Shown piece after piece: positions 20,690-31,274 of a DNA stretch of 64,000 bases; position 1 is the first letter of the stretch, and every line of letters starts with the position of its first letter. The position numbers and the translations under genes are program-made. Below the pieces are notes generated by a model. It saw only the letters and a list, made by a program, of their open reading frames with translations, was not told the DNA's origin and made no database searches. The stretch comes from Actinernus sp. WN-2022 (lineage: Eukaryota > Cnidaria > Anthozoa > Actiniaria > Actinernidae), in NCBI GenBank assembly GCA_030867875.1, contig JAOWCC010001634.1, positions 101,783,321 through 101,847,320 on the forward strand, written 5' to 3'.

Positions 20690-21720
20690 GAATATTTAAA
20701 AACCTTTACAGTAAATCCATTATGACTCATTAGAGCAATTTTGCTATTGTTCTTAGGGATTAGCGATAACTGAAGAGCAATCACTACAGTATGTCAGAAA
20801 CAATAGCCCTATTGTTTTGAGGAAAACTCTTGAGATGCAACTTCTTCTCACAAACTCAACTATAATTAACATACGAATAAAAACAAATCCACTAGATAAA
20901 TTAACCAAAGTTTATTCAATTTCAAAAACACCTATTTACAGTTCGTTTTCCTTATCCTCGCGGAGTTGATAAATTTCTTTGTTCTCAGTTCTTGGATTAA
21001 TATGCTGTACCGTGTTATAAGATTACACTGCTTTATGATTTGTTTCATTGAATGTTTTTTTTCTTGTTGACAAATGCTAGAGGCAACTCTATACTCGTTC
21101 CTTTTAAATGAGTGTAAAGATATGATAAAAACAATGAGTAGATCCTTTGCATGTGACGTCATCAAAATTCTAAAATCTAAATTATGAGATGTATAAAGGT
21201 GTTCTTTTAATATGATTTAGATATCGGTATTCTCAGTATACTTCGAAAATTTTACGTCGATACGGTGATTTGTTTTTGAGTTACATTATTTTGAATTTTG
21301 TGACAGCCCAGCTCAGCGTGTTTCCTAAATGTTACGAAAATACATATATTTCGGCCAATTTAAAATGTTAGACTTGATTAAACCTTTGAAAGTGATATAT
21401 AAAGTGTTTTGAAGTGAGCGCTAATCATATTGATGGGAAGACAGCTTTATTTGTAGAGTAAGTTTTTGGCCGCCATCTTGGTGTATCAAACCTGTACACC
21501 AACATGGCCATGCATACTAATTACACTAGATTGTTCGAATATTATTTGTCCGACAGCTCGGTAACGAAGTACTCTACTACTCCAACATTTTGATCATTGA
21601 TATATTTTTGCGTGCTCTATACACAACATTTTAAATATTTTACTAATATAAGTTTTTTTTCTTGAGGCAATTTTTTGTGTGACGTCAGTGTAAACGATCA
21701 ATAACGTATCAATTAATTAG
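20690..21720. other. Unassigned AT-rich sequence
   Basis: No gene, RNA or clear repeat boundary is recognised; only short non-homologous ORFs occur. Confidence 0.35.
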
Positions 21721-21907
21721 TATAAGTATATACCACACCGGTGAATATCATTTTTCGCGCGCTCTGATTGGCTACTCAAACTGTGATATGATTTCATATT
21801 CACCTCCGAGCAAAGCAGCGATCATCTCGCGCGAGTTTTGTCCATTTGACAGAAAATAAAATAACTATTTGGTGCTGGCTATTCACTTGGAGTGTGGTAT
21901 ATACTAA

Positions 21908-22014
21908 AACAATTATTCACTACAGTGTTGGTGAATAGTGGTGGATATTTACCCTGCCAAAGTGGCTCGGTAAATATTCACCACTATTCACCTCCACTTC
22001 GGTGAATAATTGTT
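21908..22014. mobile_element. Short palindromic MITE
   Basis: AACAATTATTCAC at the left pairs with GTGAATAATTGTT at the right. The inner parts GGTGAATAGTGGTGG and GGTAAATATTCACC are also mirrored, so the 107 bp could fold into one long hairpin. Confidence 0.6.
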
Positions 22015-22845
22015 AATTATTCCATAGAAATACCAGCCTTCTGATTGGTTGAGAGGTTCTCATTATGTCGCTATATATGTATATACTGTATATATTTTAT
22101 ATTTAAACCTATTTTTTCTCGACATTTTCTCCAAGGGCAAAGCTCATCGAGGGAGATTATATTATTTACCAAAATAGTGGACAGTGCAATTACGTTAATA
22201 TTTAACTAACATTGATTACAATACAAATATAGAAAAATATGATAAACAAAGTGCATGACAAAATAAAAGTAATAAATTGCAAAAGACAGAAGACACTAAA
22301 CAGAAGTCAATGATCAGCTACTATTTTCATCAATTAATTGCGTGATTAGTTGTTGAATCGTTTGCCGGTTTCAATATCAATGATTGAACATTGCACATTA
22401 AAGCATAGTTCTCTTCATAACCAATCTGTTCTGAACCGTGTAAGAATTTTTGTTTTTTGAGAATCTAATAAAAATAGCCACTGGTATGGGGTAACTGTGC
22501 AGATGAGGAAACTAATTGCTGACGCTGAGCTATATTGACCACGTAGAATATAGCGCGGTGAATATGAGTTTTTCTGCTTCACTGTAGCTAAATTTTCAAG
22601 ATGGATGCCAGCAGATTTGCTCCAAATTTCGAGGAAGAGATCGATCAGATGAATACTGTTCCAAAGCACACTAAATGTGCGAAGCTTAGGTTTTGTCGGA
22701 ATAAAAAGTAAACAATATATTATTTGGCATGTTCATGTGATCATGTTATACAGCGCGCGCGTTTAGAAAGAAGTAAAAAGTTATTCGACTAATCTCGCTT
22801 TACGTTTATCTGATATTAGACATGAAATTATACTAAAAAGCAGTC
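22015..22845. other. Unassigned sequence
   Basis: A short open stretch at about 22599-22709 looks like a decayed transposon exon, but no family can be named. Nothing else is recognised. Confidence 0.3.
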
Positions 22846-22848
22846 CGA

Positions 22849-22945
22849 AAACATTCATTGACGGGATATGTCAGTATATGTAAAGCGCCATGAGACTGTG
22901 GTGATATGGCGCTATATAAATGGCCATTATTATTATTATTAAAAC
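22849..22945 (+). repeat. 3' end of a SINE (family A) with ATT tail
   Basis: TGACGGGATATGTCAGTA, AAAGCGCCATGAGACTG and GGCGCTATATAAATGGCC followed by (ATT)n match the 3' half of the tRNA-derived SINE at 43911-44267 in the opposite orientation. This copy is 5'-truncated. Confidence 0.65.
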
Positions 22946-23016
22946 AATTACTCACAGATTGGTGAATATCAACATCGCTATCTATCTGTTTTCGCTTGAG
23001 TTTTTAAAAAACAAAA

Positions 23017-23130
23017 CCAGAGCCAATCACAGGAGCAAGTAAAAACATCAATGAACCAATCAGGAGCAAGTAAAAATATCAATGAACCAATCAGGAGCAA
23101 GTAAAAACATCAATAAACGTGATTGGTTTG
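23017..23130. repeat. Three-copy 31-bp tandem repeat
   Basis: The unit CCAATCAGGAGCAAGTAAAA plus CATCAATGAA is repeated three times with few changes, then decays. Confidence 0.65.
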
Positions 23131-23369
23131 ACTTGAACCATTCAGGAGGAAACGTAAACGCAATCATTCATAACTAACCAATCAAACTCGAAAGCAATTA
23201 CTTTTCGAAAACCACTCTTTTCTCAGCTCCTTTCCATACGAAACAGTCTTGTATATATGTTTCTTTGTGAGAAAAACATAAATCCAAAGGACATTGAGTC
23301 AAAATTAAAGGTAGAGTTTTACCTTATTATCAAGGTTTCGAAAATAACAATACTAAGCATACTCCCATG

Positions 23370-24691
23370 ATGATACGGATCAAAAAGCGATATGGATAAC
23401 TACAGACCAATTTCAATCCTTCCAGTTGTTAGCAAAATATTTGAGCGAATACTTTACGATCAACTATATAACTATCTTTCTAAAGAAAATTTATTAACAA
23501 ACAAGCAGTTTGGCTTCAGGCGATTGCACTCAACAATGACTGCTTTGTTAAATTCCACTAATTCGTGGCTGGTAAACATGGATCGGGGTCTCTTTAATAT
23601 TGTTATTTTACTTGACTTAAAGAAGGCCTTCGATACGGTTGACCATGGTTTATTACTAGACAAATTAAAACTCTATGGAATAAACCATAGCTCAATAAAC
23701 CTATTAGAATCCTATTTATCTGAAAGAATGCAGTCATGTTCAGTGCAAAATGCTAAATCAAGTGAACGATTAATCACATGTGGAATTCTACAGTGTACTA
23801 TATTAGGCCATTTGTTATTCCTCATTTATTTTAATGATTTGCCAAATTGCTTGGAATCATCGACACCATGCCTATTTGCTGATGACACAAATTTGAAAGT
23901 CAGTGGCTCAAATCTAGTTGATGTTGAATCAAGAGCAAACCGTGAACTCGGAAACATCAACCATTGGCTCAGAGCAAATAAGTTACATTTAAATGTTGCA
24001 AAAACTGAGTTTATCATGATTGGCTCGAGCCAACGCATATCTAATTTAGGCGAAACACCTGTATTAACAATTGGAAATGAGTTAGTAAAAAGAGTGCAAC
24101 AAAGCAAAACAAATCTAAAATGGAATGAACATACAAGTTACATCACAAAAAAGATAGTTTCTGGCCTAGGGGCTCTAAAAAGGGCTAGACCATTTTTATC
24201 CCAAACCATACTTATGAAAATGTACGACTCTTTAATTCAAACACACTTTGATTATTGTTGTGAAGTTTGGGATACACTTGGTAAAGTGCAATCAGACAAA
24301 TTACAAATTCTTCAAAACAGAGCCGCTAGAATAATACTCGGCGCAGATTATATTACCGGTTCTAGTAATGTGTTACCAATTCTAGGCTGTGATAAAATCG
24401 ATGAGCGAAGGGCAAAAAGGAAAGGGATAATTATGCATAAATAATAAATAATCTAGCACCTGTCACCCTTTCTGAGCTGTATACAACGGTTGGAAGTTCA
24501 ACGTGTTATCATCTAAGAGGCGCCGATACCAAACTTCGTCTCCCACAGCCCCAAACCGATTTTTTAAAGAAAAGCATTTCATACGACGGCGCGAAGCTGT
24601 GGAACGAATTACCACCACAGCTTCGCGGAATGAAGTCTCTTGTTTTATTTAAGAAACAAATTGCACAAACCACCATGCTTGGTGACCGCTG
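23370..24691 (+). pseudogene. 5'-truncated non-LTR retrotransposon (CR1/L2-like) reverse transcriptase
   Basis: The main ORF (23392-24444) begins inside the reverse transcriptase at MDNYRPISILPVVSKIFE and includes FGFRRLHST, LDLKKAFDTVDH and the catalytic box FADDTNL. The usual GVPQGSILGP motif is altered to GILQCTILGH. After a stop at 24442 the C-terminal tail continues in another frame to about 24691 (WNELPPQLRGMKSLVLFKK). No endonuclease domain is present. This is a dead, truncated copy and is not part of the LINE whose ORF1 starts at 24753. Confidence 0.8.
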
Positions 24692-24752
24692 AATAACATG
24701 CCTATCCAGAACCGTGACCGTGAACGGACGTGTTTGAACGAGCTCTCACAAA

Positions 24753-24899
24753 ATGTCCAAAGAGCCGCCCAAAGATTATCTAACTGTGGATTCCCTAACA
24801 ACTGTTTGGGAGGAAAGGCTTCTCCCAAGTATTAGAGGAGAATTCAAAACTGAAATTGCCAACTTAAGATCTGAAATAATGAGTTTGGCTGGTAAATGC
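24753..24899 (+). pseudogene. LINE ORF1, 5' part before the Polinton insertion
   Basis: The ATG opens a frame of 49 codons, with a coiled-coil-like stretch, that runs straight into the Polinton terminus at 24900. Removing the element and one copy of its AATGC duplication continues the same frame at 37731. This is the N-terminal part of the nucleic-acid-binding ORF1 protein of the LINE whose remainder lies at 37731-41815. Confidence 0.7.
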
Positions 24900-25435
24900 A
24901 GTAGTATATCCGGAGTCAAAATGATACCGCCTTGTATTTTGTTGCTTTTTTCGCTCTGTTAGAACTTTTGTTTAATAGGACCCTCCAGAATAATGACATT
25001 TGTCAGGTGCCATCGTTTTTCAGACATTTTTGCCAACAAAATACAACAAAGCAACCTATAGCAGGACAACCTCTAGTATAACCGAAGTCAAAATGATACA
25101 GCCTTGAAATTTGTCGTATTTCAACACCCATTTAAAGAAAGGCTAACATATAGTATATCACTCATCGTTGTTCATCCATTCGTTGCACGTTTTATTGTAT
25201 TTCGAAAACCATTTAGAGATACGATATATATAGGTATATCAAGAACGAATGCGAGGATTCTAACAACTCACATTCCTATTAGAGATACGATATTATAAGG
25301 TATATATCACACGAGGACTGAGATAATAACTTGTAGTTGGTTGATGCGAGGATTCTAACAACTTACATTCCTATTAGAGATACGATATTATAAGGTATAT
25401 ATCACACGAGGACTGAGATAATAACTTGTAGTTGG
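24900..25435. repeat. Left terminal inverted repeat, expanded
   Basis: The sequence matches the reverse complement of 37284-37725 over its whole length, including GTCAAAATGATACCGCCTTG near the end and a second related copy (GAAGTCAAAATGATACAGCC) near 25084. The left copy is longer because a 95-bp internal unit is repeated. Confidence 0.85.
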
Positions 25436-25480
25436 TTGATGCGAGGATTCTAACAACTCACATTCCTATTAGAGCTAACC
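25251..25480. repeat. 95-bp direct repeats inside the left TIR
   Basis: GCGAGGATTCTAACAACT begins at 25251, 25346 and 25441, exactly 95 bp apart. The first two units are near-identical and the third is partial. The right TIR has one unit, so the array expanded or contracted at one end only. Confidence 0.85.
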
Positions 25481-25506
25481 ATATACATAGTTATATCAAA
25501 AGAAAA

Positions 25507-26175
25507 ATGATAACCCTCAAAGAACTACGTAGGCAAGCAAAGCAGTTTGAAATTCGAGAGATCGCTAAGCTCCGCAAACGCGAACTCATTTATACAATAG
25601 TTTCCGCTTTAGTTGATGAAGAATGGAATAGGTATGAAAGGCATATCGAAACGGGAAGGTTTCCAGCTCTTTTTCAAGGAGATCCAGGAAATCCACACAA
25701 ACGTGCCCAACGCGCACGAGAACTCAAACAACGTAGGGAAGATGCAGCAGCAAGTCTACGGGCTAAAGTCGTCGCAAGAAAGATGGAAACTAATCCTAGA
25801 CTTCGCACACCCCCCTTGCAGCGAATTACTAAGCGACTTCTACAAAACCCTCGTAGCGAACCACTATCACGCAGTCTTGCTCGAGAAGCAACCACCATTC
25901 TCAATGAGAGAGATGGTATACTTGATGGAGAGGAAAAAGGCAGACGCACAATCAGATGGCGCTTCTTCAAAGATGTCGATAAGGACTTAACTCATAGGAT
26001 CATGCAGAAGTTGACTGCAAACGTAAAAACTAGCTTCTACACACGTTATAGCTATACTTATCGCATTCGCAATATCAAGGACGGGCGCGTGACGATATTT
26101 TCCAAGTCAGGCTCAGGATCTCCATGGATAACTATGCAGAAGATTGGATCAATAACAAAGAGATTGCTCGATTGA
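25507..26175 (+). CDS. Basic SAP/Rho-N-like protein upstream of the polymerase
   Basis: The protein has 222 residues from the ATG at 25507, just behind the left TIR. The first 30 residues (MITLKELRRQAKQFEI, IAKLRKRELI) look like a SAP or Rho-N helix-turn-helix used for DNA or RNA binding. The middle is Arg/Lys-rich with little predicted order, and the C-terminus is beta-rich (YRIRNIKDGRVTIFSKSGSG). Its last 50 nt overlap the polymerase ORF in another frame. A DNA-binding or terminal-protein role is possible, because protein-primed polymerases need a primer protein, but that is inference. Confidence 0.6.
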   Translation: MITLKELRRQAKQFEIREIAKLRKRELIYTIVSALVDEEWNRYERHIETGRFPALFQGDPGNPHKRAQRARELKQRREDAAASLRAKVVARKMETNPRLRTPPLQRITKRLLQNPRSEPLSRSLAREATTILNERDGILDGEEKGRRTIRWRFFKDVDKDLTHRIMQKLTANVKTSFYTRYSYTYRIRNIKDGRVTIFSKSGSGSPWITMQKIGSITKRLLD

Positions 26176-29100
26176 ATCCCGATAATATAGAGAGACCAAA
26201 CACCCAGTGGGTATTCGTTCGTTGGATACAAGTAGACGTCAAAGTCATAATTGATCGACAACCTTTAATGGGAACTGGTCCATTACCAGATTGGTTAAGA
26301 TATCAAAAAGGAATGTTTTCCATAGATAAGTATGGCGATAACCTCTGTTTATGGCGATGTCTTGCTATCTACAAAGGAACTCGCGTAGACAAGTGTACGA
26401 CTGAGGCAAGAAAACTAGCGCAAGCTTTCTATCAATTGACCACCACCATAATAAATACGCCAAAAACTTCACTAGACCAATTGGATAAGATCGAGTCGCA
26501 CTTTGGGATAGGTATTTGTGTATATGAACCCACGAAAGACGGGGCTTGGCATCTGATTCGACATGCAGCTCACTACAAGAACACGATGACGATTGGGATA
26601 TATGATGGTCACGCCTTTTATATTAAGAAAATTTGGCAACTCGGAGATCTATATATCTGTAACGATTGCAAACAACGATTCACGAAAGCCTCAAATCTTC
26701 AACGTCATGCAGATCGTTGTAGTCGTGGTGAAACGAAGATAGTTTGTGCAGGAGAGAAAATCAAAGCACCACAATCCTCATTCGAAAAAGCATTCTGGCC
26801 AGATGGTAAATCTCATCAAGTTAGCAAAAAATCTCTACGTTGGATGAAACGCGAATCCGAAAGGATTGGGCAACACATTCATCACGCGGCTTGTGGTCAT
26901 GGTGGAGAACGTTGGATCGAAGGAGCGCCAGTCGATGGTTATGAACCAATTTCCAAAACGATCTTTCAATTCCACGGATGCTACTATCATGGTTGCCCAA
27001 AATGCTATCCTAGAGAAAGAGCGCTATATCGTAAAACTTGTAAAAGAACAGAAAAACTACGAAATGCGGGTTATACAGTGATAGAAGGTTGGGAGTGCTC
27101 TACGAAGAAAACTAATGAACCAATTCCAACGCCAATTCAAACTGTCTATCCACATGCCATAGTTTACGATTTCGAGGCCTATCTCGATTCAACAAAAGGA
27201 AGACGACCAACAGACCGACTAACCATCGAAAACGTACATGTTCCCATATCAGTATCAATTGTCGATACATATAACCGTACACCAACTTTCATCTATCGAG
27301 TCGATCCAAAAGATCTCATAGCTACATTCGTCGAAGAACTCCAGAAGAGAGCGAAAGTAATACGAGAAGTCGTCACCAATCAGTTATGCCTTAGAACTCC
27401 TGAATTCTCTTTCGACACTCTATCGAAAGAACAACAGAATAAAATCAACGAATGGACCAATCAGATTCCTGTACTAGGATTTAACTCTGGTCGGTATGAC
27501 CTCAATTTAATCAGAAATTACTTCGTTGAAACTATTGCAGATACATGCAAAAACGTCCGAGTAGGTAAGAAGGCCAATACCATTATGTTTATCTTAACAC
27601 CAGAATTCCGTTTCCTCGATGTGATGAATTATCTTGGACCCGGTACTTCCTACGAAAAGTGGATAACTGCATATGGATGCGAGTCGCAAAAGAGTTACTT
27701 CCCATATGAGTGGTTCGATTCTTCAGATAAGTTGGATCACATTGGTTTACCAGATTATCAAGAATGGGTATCAAAGTTGAAAGGATCTCATTTATTGACT
27801 ATGACAGAGTTCGAGGATTGTAAGCGAATCTTTCGTGATAACGGAATGAAGACCTTTGCTGACTGGCTACGATACTATAACAACTTAGATGTAGTTCCAT
27901 TTATAGAGGCATTAGAAAAGATGCGCGATTTCTATCACGATAAAGGTATAGATATGTTGAAAGATGCAGTATCTATTCCAGGAGTCTCACTACAGTTTCT
28001 ACTTCGAGGTAGTGTAGAACGAGGTACGGAATTGTATGCTCCAAGTGAAGAGGCTTACCACATGCTGAAAGATGCTATCGTTGGAGGTCCAAGCATAGTA
28101 TTCACTAGACTTCACGAAGCAGGAGTAACCAAAATTCGTAGTCATCAAGGTGGTACCAAAAAATGTCGAAAGATTCTTGGCTACGATGCCAACGCTTTAT
28201 ATCTTTCTACTATGGTACTCGATATGCCTTGTGGGAAAGAAAAAGTCGTACACTATAAAGACCCTGATACAGCCGTCGAAGGGCTTATCAAACGTCTACG
28301 CGATGGTACGTGGTTTGGATTCGCAGAAGTACATATCGAAATACCTAAAAGTAAATGGAAGAAATTCGAGGAGATGCCACCCTTCTTCTACAATCGAGAA
28401 ATTCCAGACAAAGCAATCTCACCAAAGATGATAGCTTACCTCAAGAAGACAGGTCGAAAAAGACCTAATACTAAAAAGCTAGTTGGTAGTCTATCTGGAA
28501 AAAATCTATTGCTATATGCGCCACTATTGCGTTGGTATCTCGATCATGGAGCAATCATCACCAACGTCTATCGCACAATAGACTACGAAGCCAAGAAAGT
28601 CTTCGAATGGTTTGTCGATCAAGTCACTGAAGCACGAAGGATGGGTGATGTAGACGAAAGCAAATCTTTGTTAGCCGACATATCCAAACTACTTGGAAAT
28701 AGCGCTTATGGAAAATTGATCGAGGATTTGGGACGTCAAACAAATGTCACCTATACCAAGGATGAGAAGGTCGTCGACAAAGCATTGCGTGGCGCTTATT
28801 TCTCAGACTTAGATGAAGTTGGTGATGCGTACGAAATAGAGAGTCGAAAGAATCGTATTCGAATCAATCGACCTTTCCAAGTAGGTATTGCTGTATATCA
28901 ACTTGCCAAACTTCGTATGTTAGAATTCTACTTCGACTTTCTTGATAAGTACATCGCTCGTGAGGATTTCGAATACATACATATGGATACTGATAGCGCG
29001 TACATTACCATTTCAGGAAATAGTATCGATGAAGTTGTACGATCTGAACTACGTGAGGATTTTGCGATTCATAGAAAAGATTGGTTAGCTTGGGATAAAT

Positions 29101-29432
29101 GGAGTGATCGCACGCCAGGACTTTTCAAATTAGAATTCGAAGGTCAACGAGCCATTGCACTATGTTCGAAAGCTTGGTATGTCGATGTGGGAGGTAGTCG
29201 TAAATATTCAATCAAAGGAATGTCAAGAAAGCACAATGATGTAACGTGGGATCGATTCAACGAAGCCTTAGATGGAAGTATTGACAAAGCAGAAAATCGA
29301 GGATTCCGTTTATTACCAGAAGGCATGGCAACTTACACACAACAAAAGCTTGGCCTTTCAGCTTACTACGATAAGAGACGAGTTCTTCCAGATGGTATTC
29401 ATACTGAGCCTATAGAGTACAGCCTTTATTAG
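26124..29432 (+). CDS. Protein-primed family B DNA polymerase
   Basis: This 1,102-residue protein replicates the linear element from its ends. An N-terminal OTU-like segment (GDNLCLWRCLA, about residues 70-83) is followed by a C2HC zinc finger (YICNDCKQRF, about 176-198) and a Vsr/restriction-endonuclease-like segment (FHGCYYHGCPKC, about 282-295), all usual in Polinton polymerases. Exonuclease motifs are DFEAY (about 349), NSGRYDL (about 454) and YNNLDV (about 583). Polymerase motifs are A YDANALYL (about 685), B LLGNSAYGK (about 856) and C DTDSAY (about 955). All catalytic residues are present and the frame is intact. The stop overlaps that of the convergent integrase ORF. Confidence 0.93.
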   Translation: MDNYAEDWINNKEIARLNPDNIERPNTQWVFVRWIQVDVKVIIDRQPLMGTGPLPDWLRYQKGMFSIDKYGDNLCLWRCLAIYKGTRVDKCTTEARKLAQAFYQLTTTIINTPKTSLDQLDKIESHFGIGICVYEPTKDGAWHLIRHAAHYKNTMTIGIYDGHAFYIKKIWQLGDLYICNDCKQRFTKASNLQRHADRCSRGETKIVCAGEKIKAPQSSFEKAFWPDGKSHQVSKKSLRWMKRESERIGQHIHHAACGHGGERWIEGAPVDGYEPISKTIFQFHGCYYHGCPKCYPRERALYRKTCKRTEKLRNAGYTVIEGWECSTKKTNEPIPTPIQTVYPHAIVYDFEAYLDSTKGRRPTDRLTIENVHVPISVSIVDTYNRTPTFIYRVDPKDLIATFVEELQKRAKVIREVVTNQLCLRTPEFSFDTLSKEQQNKINEWTNQIPVLGFNSGRYDLNLIRNYFVETIADTCKNVRVGKKANTIMFILTPEFRFLDVMNYLGPGTSYEKWITAYGCESQKSYFPYEWFDSSDKLDHIGLPDYQEWVSKLKGSHLLTMTEFEDCKRIFRDNGMKTFADWLRYYNNLDVVPFIEALEKMRDFYHDKGIDMLKDAVSIPGVSLQFLLRGSVERGTELYAPSEEAYHMLKDAIVGGPSIVFTRLHEAGVTKIRSHQGGTKKCRKILGYDANALYLSTMVLDMPCGKEKVVHYKDPDTAVEGLIKRLRDGTWFGFAEVHIEIPKSKWKKFEEMPPFFYNREIPDKAISPKMIAYLKKTGRKRPNTKKLVGSLSGKNLLLYAPLLRWYLDHGAIITNVYRTIDYEAKKVFEWFVDQVTEARRMGDVDESKSLLADISKLLGNSAYGKLIEDLGRQTNVTYTKDEKVVDKALRGAYFSDLDEVGDAYEIESRKNRIRINRPFQVGIAVYQLAKLRMLEFYFDFLDKYIAREDFEYIHMDTDSAYITISGNSIDEVVRSELREDFAIHRKDWLAWDKWSDRTPGLFKLEFEGQRAIALCSKAWYVDVGGSRKYSIKGMSRKHNDVTWDRFNEALDGSIDKAENRGFRLLPEGMATYTQQKLGLSAYYDKRRVLPDGIHTEPIEYSLY

Positions 29433-30502
29433 CTTAAGATTCCACTCGGAGGTAGTTCAGTATCTGGTGGTATAACTTGTAGCTCTTCACGCACAAATCC
29501 ACGCGTTGGTGGTTTCTTCAAAACTTGTGGAGCATACAAATAATACAGAACTGGCTGGTCCGAAGAAATCATACTACGTGAAATATTATATGTTTCCAAA
29601 CTCCATATTGGATCAGTTGCACGACGTCGACCACCTTCTAGCTCACCAGGAGCATATAGATATCGAACACTGGCATCGAATGGAAGTCTTTCCTCTTTGA
29701 GACCAATTGGTCGATTATGTGCGGGTTCTGATGGCTTCGATTCGACCTCATCTTTGGTAATTGCTATGGATGGTTGTTTCCCCGTCAAACGAGTGACTTC
29801 GTTGTTCAATGCTTTAACCACCATTGGTAAACGAATTACCCATTCGACAGATCTATCGTCATTTCCTTGCGAAGTAAGTACCATTTCTTGGGCATATTGG
29901 TGTCCAAACAATCTCTCAGCCAACGTACGATTGAATCGTTCAACGATCGCTTGATCCCGATGTATATCAACTCTTCCACGTCTTACAGAAACTTCATGTT
30001 TATCTAGTAGCGAAGACATTGCACCCATGAATTCACGTCCTGGATCGACTTGTAAAAGTTTCGGCCATACCAATGGACTTCTCTTATAGATTCTCTCAAA
30101 TGCCGCAGCGACTTCTTTAGATTCTTTAGTAGCTAATGGTTCGGCTTCTTTGTATCTTGAAGCGACATCCACAATTGTCAATGCATACTTATATAGCTTT
30201 CTTCCACGTCCAGGTCGATCATGGGGTAGGAATATCAAATCAGCTTGGTGAACTAAGCAACGTCCAACATTTCCAACAACTCGACTATTGACATGTCCAC
30301 CAGACAATACGATGTCGCCCAACAATGCTAAGCTACCAGGAACTAATACGATATCTTCTCCCATCGTTGGAACTTCTACATAGAGAGTCTCGCCTGGATT
30401 GGCAGATGATGGAGTGAAAGTTTTCCTATATAGGGTTCGTTGAGCTTTGAGTGCGAGTGGCTCTCTTAGTGCTTGTGTGGGAATTAACTTCGACGATATC
30501 AT
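29429..30502 (-). CDS. Chimeric ORF: capsid-like N-terminus fused to integrase
   Basis: The protein has 357 residues from the ATG at 30500-30502. Roughly the first 80 residues (PGETLYVEVP, VLVPGSLALL, NSRVVGNVGRCLV) resemble the N-terminus of major capsid proteins that I know from cnidarian Polinton-like elements. The sequence then switches abruptly, near 30255, to a retroviral-type integrase core: Asp88 (HQADLIF), Asp153 (LQVDPGREF), Glu188 (IVERFNRTL), then YLYAPGELEGGRRR and a Pro-rich end. The integrase's usual N-terminal zinc-binding region is absent. A deletion joining two genes in frame explains this best. The catalytic triad is intact; activity is uncertain. The capsid assignment is inference. 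Confidence 0.75.
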   Translation of the reverse strand: MISSKLIPTQALREPLALKAQRTLYRKTFTPSSANPGETLYVEVPTMGEDIVLVPGSLALLGDIVLSGGHVNSRVVGNVGRCLVHQADLIFLPHDRPGRGRKLYKYALTIVDVASRYKEAEPLATKESKEVAAAFERIYKRSPLVWPKLLQVDPGREFMGAMSSLLDKHEVSVRRGRVDIHRDQAIVERFNRTLAERLFGHQYAQEMVLTSQGNDDRSVEWVIRLPMVVKALNNEVTRLTGKQPSIAITKDEVESKPSEPAHNRPIGLKEERLPFDASVRYLYAPGELEGGRRRATDPIWSLETYNISRSMISSDQPVLYYLYAPQVLKKPPTRGFVREELQVIPPDTELPPSGILS

Positions 30503-30527
30503 GTTGAATATACCAAGATATATAGTT
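30503..30527. promoter_or_regulatory. Candidate bidirectional core promoter
   Basis: Only 25 bp separate the two divergent start codons, and they contain ATATATA at 30518-30524. The same motif precedes other genes of the element. Confidence 0.4.
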
Positions 30528-31271
30528 ATGTTCAATATGGAAGATGTCGATGGGAGACCTGAGGATAATACTGATAGATACGAAGAACGACAACGAGATG
30601 AAGAAAATCGACGAGAACGAGATGAAGAAAACCGACGAGAACGAGATGAAGAAGATCGAGACCAACGAGAACGAGAAGCAAATGAAAGATACGTGGCTCG
30701 CTTATTGGGTGATAATCAAGATGAAGCTGGAGGTAGTGAGACAATTACCATGGATGATTTGCATGACTATGCCATAGAAGGTGATGACCCACTTCGAGGA
30801 TTCACATTCAATCAAACTATTCAAGATTCGGCGAAGGAAATGCTGGTTGGTATAGTAAAGGAGCAATATATGGATGCGGGCGTTCGACATAACATCGAAA
30901 TCTCCTTAATAGACGAACAAATCAAAGTTCGCGAACTTGGAAGCAAAGAACCTTTTACACGTCTATTTGTCGGTGATGAGAAAGATATGAAATTACGTGT
31001 GAAGATGAGGAAAGCTCTCAAAGATGCTTTAGGTCCAAATAATGAAGAGGCTGCCAATGAAGTAATATTTGCAGAACGACAACTCGATGATCGGGAAGCA
31101 AATGATTATTCTATTCTTAGAGACTCCGAGTCGACCGACGCTCAGAAAGAAGTAGCTAAGAAGGAGGTAATGTATATCCGTAAGGCAAGAGAACACCTTA
31201 AACATCAAGAAGAAGCCATACTAGAACGTACGTCGCTACGTGAGAGGATCAAATACATTTTCAGAAAGTAA
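30528..31271 (+). CDS. Acidic/charged helical protein of unknown function
   Basis: The protein has 247 residues from the ATG at 30528; ATGs at 30501 and 30537 are alternatives. Residues 15-55 form a tandem charged repeat (RDEENRRE, twice, then RDEEDRDQ), probably a single long helix or coiled coil. The rest is mixed charged helical sequence ending in a basic tail. I do not recognise a family. It stands divergent to the integrase ORF and three nucleotides before the small membrane protein gene, so the two probably share a transcript. A scaffold or core role is possible but unsupported. Confidence 0.55.
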   Translation: MFNMEDVDGRPEDNTDRYEERQRDEENRRERDEENRRERDEEDRDQREREANERYVARLLGDNQDEAGGSETITMDDLHDYAIEGDDPLRGFTFNQTIQDSAKEMLVGIVKEQYMDAGVRHNIEISLIDEQIKVRELGSKEPFTRLFVGDEKDMKLRVKMRKALKDALGPNNEEAANEVIFAERQLDDREANDYSILRDSESTDAQKEVAKKEVMYIRKAREHLKHQEEAILERTSLRERIKYIFRK

Positions 31272-31274
31272 AGA

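Noticed and set aside
25432..25506. Longer N-terminus for the SAP-like protein
   Set aside because: It would start at TTG inside the TIR repeat; the ATG at 25507 is clear of the TIR.
30503..30535. Eleven extra N-terminal residues on the chimeric integrase ORF
   Set aside because: They depend on a TTG start and run through the divergent promoter-like gap; the ATG at 30502 is preferred.
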